Positions 33,201 through 42,200 of a stretch of 64,000 nt of DNA are shown here, piece after piece. The notes beneath the pieces were generated by a model. It did not search any database. It saw only the letters and a list, made by a program, of their open reading frames with translations, and was not told the DNA's origin. The stretch's first letter is position 1. Every line of letters starts with the position of its first letter. The stretch covers positions 55,449,503 to 55,513,502 of the forward strand of contig NC_054706.1 of assembly GCF_016097555.1 (NCBI RefSeq), written 5' to 3'. This DNA is from Gigantopelta aegis (lineage: Eukaryota > Mollusca > Gastropoda > Neomphalida > Peltospiridae). A program made the position numbers and the translations under genes.

Positions 33201-36200
33201 CTCTGATGTAGCTGCTGGTCCCTCTGATGTAGCTGCTGGTCCCTCTGATGTAGCTGCTGGTTTCTGTTGCGAATCTCCTGGACGTGTCTCTGTATGACGG
33301 CCGCCTGACCCTCGACCAGAGCGTGGTGCGTCTGCTGCTCTCTCACAAGTCGAAACTCCGCCGCGCGCGCCTCTCTTTCCTTCCTCTGTAATTCCTCCCT
33401 CTCCCTCTGCAGCTCCTGATAATTACTCTGCAGCTCTCTGTCCTTTCTCTGCAGCTCTGTATCCTTAATGTGAGTTCTCTGCCGTTGCTGTTGCAGCATG
33501 TTAAAGTTTCTGTCTGTGGCTTGTAGCAGTCCCAGCAGGATGGCTGTGTTTGGGTACTGACCACCTTGAATAAACACAAGACATTCAAATAGATGTATTA
33601 ACAATACAATACTGTGGTGATATACTGAACTCCAATGAAAATACACTTGTCATACCTGTTGCAAAAATGATTTGAGAAACAAATAATACTTTTAACTGAT
33701 TTTGTTTTTAAACTGGATGTATTCTGGTTGGCAATAAATAAACAAAAAAATTGTATACAATGGTTAGTTATTGTATGCTTTATAGTAATCTCACACCTGC
33801 GATAGTAATAACAACTGAATATTTGGTGGTATGTTTTCTATGGAGTTCAGTATATCATTAAAAATTAAAAATACTAAAATATAAATTACAAAATATTAGT
33901 TCCTAGGACACAGTAATAACTGATAGTACTGATAATTTGCTAAGGTAACTAGAGGACATGATTAATGGACAAATTAAGGCTATGAAATCTTTTAGATATT
34001 TTCAGTTCTTTAAAGACCAGTTATTTAGAAAAGCCTAATGGCATATTAAAACCAATGCTACCCAGTATAGAGATATACAAACACATGTAGAAGTTAGGCT
34101 AGGCAGCAGTATACTTTAGCAGGTTACTGCATTGTTGTATTTGTATTTTTACTTCTTGTTTATCACACTGCTGCCCAATATTGTATTTTGATTTATCTGC
34201 ATCACGTGACTCACGAGACAACATGAAAAATCTAAGGACGGCTTCACGAATTTGTTCAATGCTGTAATTACATTCCATGGCTGCTGCAATGGCTGACATA
34301 TCAAGATGTGGTTTTCCTGGATTAACTGCATGAACTGGACCTTCGGTATTGACAGGACCTGTACAGAGAAAAAAGAACATGAAAGTGAAGTGACAATCAT
34401 GGTAAACAAAACAAAAACAAAACAAAAAGTCATGGTGCATAATTTTGTTGTCAAAGTAACAGCAGGGTTTAAGCTGTAGTTGGAAAATAATCCTAATCCG
34501 AATGTGAAACTAGATGATTGGACATACAACAATGTATGTGTTACTGGGCACAACTGTTATCAACATGTTTTTCTAACAATGATTCGAAAGAACACAGTGA
34601 CATCTATTTAACTTATATTATGGTAGGGTTTAAGCTGGATGCCAAAAGTATTAGTAATTTGGCGAATTTGATTAGAAAATCTGTAGTTTAACTAAACAAT
34701 TATTATTATTAAATACTATACACATACAAATGATACATGGTTTTAAAAACAGCTTTCTGGCAAATTGGTAATGACATGTATACTTTAATTAACTCTTTGT
34801 TTGCAAAAATGAAAAGTATATTATAATTAACACTAAAACATATAATTAAAATACAGTACAATGACAAACAAGCCAATTGGTGTTGTTTGCAATTCGCACT
34901 CTTGCATTGGTAATAAACAAGCTAACAAAAGGGACATTAAAATAAAACAAAATATCAGCATACCTTCTTGTGGAGGATCACACTTTGTCAGATCCTAAAA
35001 GAAACAACACAAATATGTATGATATCACTGGAATAAGAGTTAAACACAATACCTATTGATCTACAATGTAATACACATGTACACATGCGTGTGGTTACAG
35101 ATCTATACTAGTCTTCAGCTAACATTGTTAAGATACATGTAGAGATATCAGAACATATAAATTCCAATCAACATGCATGAGAGCATAATGAAAATAATAC
35201 AGTCAAATCCACTTAATTGCATATCAGTTTATAGCATAAATCAGTTATTTGCATATTATTTGGATGCACAGAACCTTTTAGCATTAAACCAATACAAATT
35301 ATATCGCATAACTGAATAGCTTTATAAAGATAAATATTGGTTAATTGCATACGAAAAAAAAAAAAAATCTAGAGAACAAAGTAGAATGTTCTATGTTGGT
35401 TAAAAACTAATGTGCACACAATATTGAAAGAAAAAAAGCATGCAATGTACAATGTTGACAAACTGCAAATATGCTCATGCAAGGAGACTCATGAGTCATA
35501 GTACTTATAGCAATGTGTTTAAGTTTTACAATAAACTTAGATACATGTATGAATGAAATTAAACTAGGCATAAAAGCCTATATTTAGCCGATATATGTCT
35601 GATATACATACACAGACAACAAGGCTAGCTCTCGGCGAACAGAAAGTTTTGCCAAATTATCTATTAAACTTCAAATAATTAAAAATAACACTTTATTTTC
35701 CAATAAAATATCAATAATTACAATAAATTTCCGCCAAATCAAAATAAAATTTGCCAATTGTTTTTATATTTCCAATTGTCAAATTTTGGCGAGTACCAAA
35801 GCTAGCCCTGAGAAAAGATCAACTTTTATTGTGTAAACATTTACATGTATATTAATTAGTGTTAAACATATACACATCATTTAACATCTACAGATTTACA
35901 AACATTGTAAACATATATATCTACATCACACCTCCACAAATTGCAGGAATAATGATTTTTTTTATTTAATTTGTACATCAGTTATTATTATTATATATTT
36001 TTATTTGGCATTTAACCAATTTACGGTTCCTGTAATAGTTACTGAATTACTACTAGCAATGTGTTTTGTTCTATAGTTTTTTAATTATACAAAAAAGATT
36101 ATGCAACTTTTAGATATTTTGTATAATCCTGTTTTAGGTTATTCACATTTAGAATTTGCAGATTTGTACATGTATTTGATGATACATGTATACATAATGT

Positions 36201-39200
36201 TTGTCCAGTATTGATATAGCAATCTTGACATACTGTAATAAGTAATGTTAAAAATACAAGTATGTAACTTTTAAAATACCTCAGTTATTGCAGCTGCTTG
36301 TTGTATAAACTCCTCCCCCTTTTTCTCCTTGACAAACTGACAGTCAGGTGAGTGACGGGCATGCTCCACCCATGGTTCAGCAGTTGGCCTCCACTTTCGA
36401 AGACCAAAACCACAAGCAAAACAAACAACTTTGTCCGAGATGCCTACAAACAATAACAACAATAATATAATTAAGGCATCAAAGATGTACATCAATACCT
36501 GTATATGTTACCTGCATGTATATACATGCATTTATACTGAACAAATACATACATAAAAATACCTGATATATAAAATATGAACATTTAAACGTACAGGTGT
36601 AAATAAAAAAATTAATCCTTAAATTAAATATGCAGACTGACAATACTGGGTACCTACCAGATGTTTAATTTATCCCAAAGTCAGTTCACCCAAGTCTGGT
36701 GGTTCTCAGTTTGACTAATTCACCCTACATGTCAGTTAGTTGTCAGTTTGCCTGCAACATGTATACCAGTACACCCTCATTTTTTGTCAGGTAATAAAAA
36801 TAACTGGCTGAAATTATTTTGATTGGTTTTTTTAATGAAATGTTGTAGGTGTAGCAAGGAAATATTATTTGCTTGATAAGTTAGGTACCCCAGAAAATGA
36901 ATCCATCAAGCTTGATGCACTGATGGTGTTGATAAAATTCTTTAGTTCTAATTCAAATGGATTCTGGCAACTTTACATCACCGGAACCCATGAGAACAAA
37001 GGAAAGGAATACTTGTTTAAAGGGGAGGACAACTCAAATATGAGCCTAATTATGTGTTGGAAAGATGCATGCCCGGACCACCAACACATACTGACAAGTC
37101 AAGAAATTTTTATATCAAAAAATGTAATTTTAGAGTTAATGAAAAAACTTTACTATTCCTGCTAACTGGGAGCAGCCATTTTGTTTCGTTTTTGTGGCAT
37201 CCAGTACTATAACTTGGGGCGAAGTGAAGTTATAGCTCCGACCAACTCCTCTATCCACAGTGTAAACAAATGCGGTAATTTATGACAAGGCACTTCCCTT
37301 TGATCTACCAGACTTGTAAAACAACACAAATGACTTGATAATATTATAAACTATTTAACTAAAAATATTTCAATTTGCATTAATTAACAGAATGAAATGG
37401 GATTATAGTATTTTTCTCTCTTAAAAAACCAAATACAAAATGCATACTAGTAGCAAAAACGACCACTCACAATACCCAAGTGATAATTTTATTTTCTTTG
37501 GGACTATGTAATTGGTCAGTTCTTTGATTTCAGATGGGGAAAGTCGACTTAATCAAGAGTTCACCATACCCTGTGATGTTCATATTATGGGCACATATTT
37601 TTCTGTCTAGACGGCGGTAATTAATAACATTGTCTGGTTACCTCCCTTTAATATATACCTGCCAATCAGGAATTACAGGTGGAGGCAACTACACGATAGA
37701 CCAATTAACTGAGAAAACACTCTGATTATCATTTCAGGACATAGGTTACTGCATGGACAACACTCTGACAACACGCGATGAAGCTGGACGTATGTTCATG
37801 TGCTCTCGACTTGTCCCTGGGGGGACTGCTTGTTAGTTATGGGAAGCTGTTAGAGTACCGCACCCCTTACAACGGGTCACAGGCAACTGTGACTTTGGTG
37901 TATGGCGACGCGGTTACTTAGAAGAGGAAGGGAAGAGGAACGAGAAGGAGGAAACGTGCACCAGGGGCAGCACAGGGGGAACAAAGCTGGCGGCTCAACC
38001 GCCAGCGGCTGTCCCGTCTGTGTCGCCACCCCCACCCCCATGACCGATGTCTTCCGTTCCAACCCCTCCGCTTGTGTCCGGGGGACTCCACAGCAACCAA
38101 GCAAAATGGAAGGCTGTCACTCCTCCGAGTGACCAGCCAGCCAAGGCCCGGCCTTCTGCCTTCGCCCGAGGCAGGGACTTCGCCACCTGGAGTCTCACAG
38201 TGTCAAAAATCAAGGGCCAGTACTCGAGGTACTTGGTCGGGGACACACCATACACGGCCTCACTGCCGGGAGGAGCCATCGAAGGATCCTTCAAGCACTT
38301 CACAGATGGCACTGAGATCGAGATCCATGACATGGAGCTAGGAGAAATGGACAACAACACCATTCATAGAGTCCTGAAGATCACCGCCGGCGCCCATTAT
38401 GTCCAGCTAGCCAAGACCTTGCTAGCTCACCGGTGGAGGAAACTGGTGCCACAGTTCAATGCCAAGCACTTCATCTCGTCCCCATAAACAGTCCCGACGC
38501 ACTTTATTTTGGCAGCCCGTCTAAACTCAGATCACCTTAAAACCCTTTCGGTTGAGCACTAATTTTATTTTTTGGACTTAAGTAGTACTGAGATGAGCTC
38601 ATTTTGGCTTTAGGTCTTTGACCTAACTACTAAATTCGTATTCCAAATTTTGCCAACCGTAAACTCGAACTACCCCCCCGGCCTGGACCATATAGATCGG
38701 ACTTTTAGACCTCCATTCAAAATTTTATGTCGAAATTACTTCCTTTTTTAAATAGTCCGATCCTCTCTTCTTTGTCATTTATTTTGGGACTGTCCTTCTA
38801 AAATGCTCTAAATTATATAAATATTCAGCTGAGCAGTCAATTCATTTTATTTTTGGCTTGTAACTTTTTATTTAATTTTTTTTTTTTAAATTCTATTAAC
38901 TAATTGCTATTTTCAAAATTCTGCCCATTTTCAACTCTGTGATTATTATGTTGTCACGGGACCCACACAATCAAACATCTGGAATGTTTTACCAAGGTTC
39001 GGTCTTGGAATGAATAAGGTGCTTTTATGACCATATGACAAAGAATTAAAAAAATTACTAAGCTGACAGCATTCTATACAGACAATAATCACATCCACTA
39101 GAGAAATGAACATACAACACAAGTTATAGGCATAATTATCACTATTTAACGGGAGCAGGTCAACTCTCCCCCAACACGGTTGGTCAACTCACCCCACACT

Positions 39201-42200
39201 GTTTAGTCAACTCATATCTTTACCATTTTAAAAAATAATATACCAACATTTTAAGCTAATGTGCATTAAATATTGTTGAATATGCACACCAGTCGGGAGT
39301 CCAAACGCCTTGCCTGATCATTCCTTTAAGGAAATAAGGGACAAGCTCACAAACATCGTTAAAGCTGCAGTCCCTGGAATATTTTTATTATTTAAGCATA
39401 TAGAATAGATGATTCAGTTCTGTTTGGTACATAAAAGGTCCACCACATCACTATAGTTTCGCAATGCTCGCTCATCTACATTATCTAGGTCACAATGGCC
39501 AGCTTTGTTTTTCTTCATTTAGCGGGACGCCAGTAGAACTTTACGTGATTTGCGCAGTCGCTCGGCTTCTCGCGTGATTTTGAACAAATTTAACTGTCTT
39601 GATTGAGGGGTCGTCTCATATCTCCAAAACATATTTATATCCATAGAGGTATGGTACAACACCTTTCCAGGGGTCGGTGGGGGATTTGCCTTGAAATTTT
39701 GACAGTGGCCAGCGGTTGGCATACGCGTTACATGTAAGTGGGTGTTAATAATTACATAACGCTCTAGGGGTACAGGAAGAGAGTGTTGTGTTCAATTTAC
39801 GTAACATTTTTCAAGACTATATGTTATTTTTATTCATTACTTAAGACCTAAAAAGGTGTTTTTTGGAAATGCCCAGTCAGTGTAGGATCAATCCCCATCG
39901 GCGGGTATATAAAAGGCCATGGTATGTGATATCCTGTCTGTGGGATGGTACATGTATATAAACCATCCCTTGCTAAAAAAAACATGTAGCGGGTTTCCAA
40001 GTCGTGTATGCAGGGATTTCAGCGGAGTTGGGGTTATAGACTGTTTTGAGCGAAGTTCATATGGGGCCAGGCTCCCCCAGAAAATATATTTCATTTTTTT
40101 TAAGCTTGGGCAGGTAAGGGTTTCGACCTCCAATACCCTCCCCCTGCACCCGATTCCTCTCTAAGATTATATGTCAAAATTACCAAATGTTTGACATCCA
40201 GTAGCAGATGATTATTAAATCCATAGGCTCTAACATTGATGCTGTTAAACAAAAAAAAAAAACCTAATTTTACCCTTTCCAAAATGAAAGAATATTTATT
40301 TGAATTTGTCAAACGTTCATTGTCTACTTTAATGTATTTTATTTTTAAAATATATACATGATCAATGTGTTACTAGTATACAACCTAAACTTTAAAAGTT
40401 CTACTAACACTTTATAAAATATTAATTCTGAAATAGGAAGGTATGACTGTCGATAATACGTTGTCAAGATCAAACCGGTTTTAACGAAAAAACTCTAGTA
40501 CCATATCCTCAACCAAACGTTCTTCGTATAGCACAAGATTTCTCATTTAATTTTTTGAGACGAACCCTACAATTTGAAATCAGCAAAAGCACGTGTTAAC
40601 TGAAACAATGGTGGCACAGGCAACTAATCAAGCGTATACTTTTGACGATCTCCGTTCATAGCAAACACACACAAGGTTTTTAAAAGTGCATTTGAGCTTG
40701 TATTTCATATTTGTACATGATGTTATAATATAATACCAGAGACTGTAACTTTAAATTAGGCTTGACAGTTCATTGTAACAGATTATTATTTATTCGATAT
40801 TAAGATCTCCCCAATATAAAACCATTTAATAAGCAAATATTTACGGACAGTAAAGTTTGGGGCGAGTTGTCCAAATACTCGGGCGAGTTGGCTTTGGGGC
40901 AAGTTGACCAGCATTCCTATTTAACACTTGTTGACATCATTGGCAGTGATGATTGGGTATTTGGTATTGTAGACTCAGTATATTCCATAAGAAACGAAAA
41001 CGTTCCAACACAATGTAACTGAAAACCTCAGGCTCGTAAACAAAATCTTTCTTTGGTGTACGGCGACGCAGTCGAGAAGATGAAGAGGAGGAGGTGGAGG
41101 AAGAGGAAAAGTGCGCCACGGGCAGCACATAGGAGTCCAAAACTGGCGGCTCAACCACTAGCGGCAGTCCCTTCTGCATCGCCGCTCCCGACTATACCCA
41201 AGACGAAAGGACCAGCTCATCCGGACCCGCCGTCAACACCGAGGGATGCTCTCAATGCACCGATGTGCGAGACGCCCGCAGCCGGACCTCCATCTCCCTC
41301 TACGCCACCGCCTACACGTCACTGGCCACTGTCACCAGTCAAATTATATAAATACTCGGCCGAGCAGTCAATTCTTTTTATTTTTGGCTTGTAACTTTTT
41401 ATTATTTTTTATTTATTCTATTAACTTTTTAACTAATTGCTATTTTCAAAATACTGCCCATTTTCAACTCTACACCCGATCTTATTGGAGGTCGGACTCG
41501 GGATGGGCGTGTTCGAAACCCTAATGGTATGTATGCATGGGCATGTTAAACTAGTTATCATCATCATCATCTGTGAAACATAGAGTAGCGGAATGTGACG
41601 AGTTGTTCCGATTGTAACTAAATGGAAAGTTAAGACGGACATGGCCGAGGTGTTCCGATTGAACCTACGAATACATTTACAAGGCCGAAGTTTTCCGAAT
41701 ACATAATTAAAACCGACCAAGGCATTCTGAATGATTTTATAGAGTAGACTGTACGATATACTGGGGAAGTGGTCGCTATTATGTCCTATATGGTTTTGGT
41801 TGCACATATATTAATAGGAAACAAGTTGAAAACAATAAATAAAAAATAACTTTCTGATCTCTTACGAACATTAATTATTTTCATTTTGATACATAATACA
41901 ATATGCGGAAATTTTTGGTTGCCAAGCAGGCGACACATGATAAGGTTTTGACTTGCCTGACGCTATTTTGACTCGCCATGGGCGATCGGGCGACCGTAAA
42001 GTGCACACCCTGCCAAATGCTCATTTAGATACAGAATGATTAAAACAGACTGGCTGTACGGTACGACCATTATGTGAGGTTATAGAACAATACACATGCT
42101 AAAATAATGACTGACCTCAAGATGTAACTATAGTCTGTCCCACAGGGAACACCTTTTTTCATACTATAATATTTACTACAAGTTATTTATTTCTGAGCTG

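Noticed and set aside
34099..34214. Extension of exon 4 to the ORF stop at 34099 or to a donor at AAGAA|GTAAAA
   Set aside because: Both are out of phase with exon 5. The GTGAGT donor at 34214 restores the UBA domain in frame.
37877..38363. GC-rich minus-strand ORFs opposite the ORF family copy 2
   Set aside because: The plus-strand frame is the one conserved between copies 1 and 2; the minus-strand frames are shadows of high GC.
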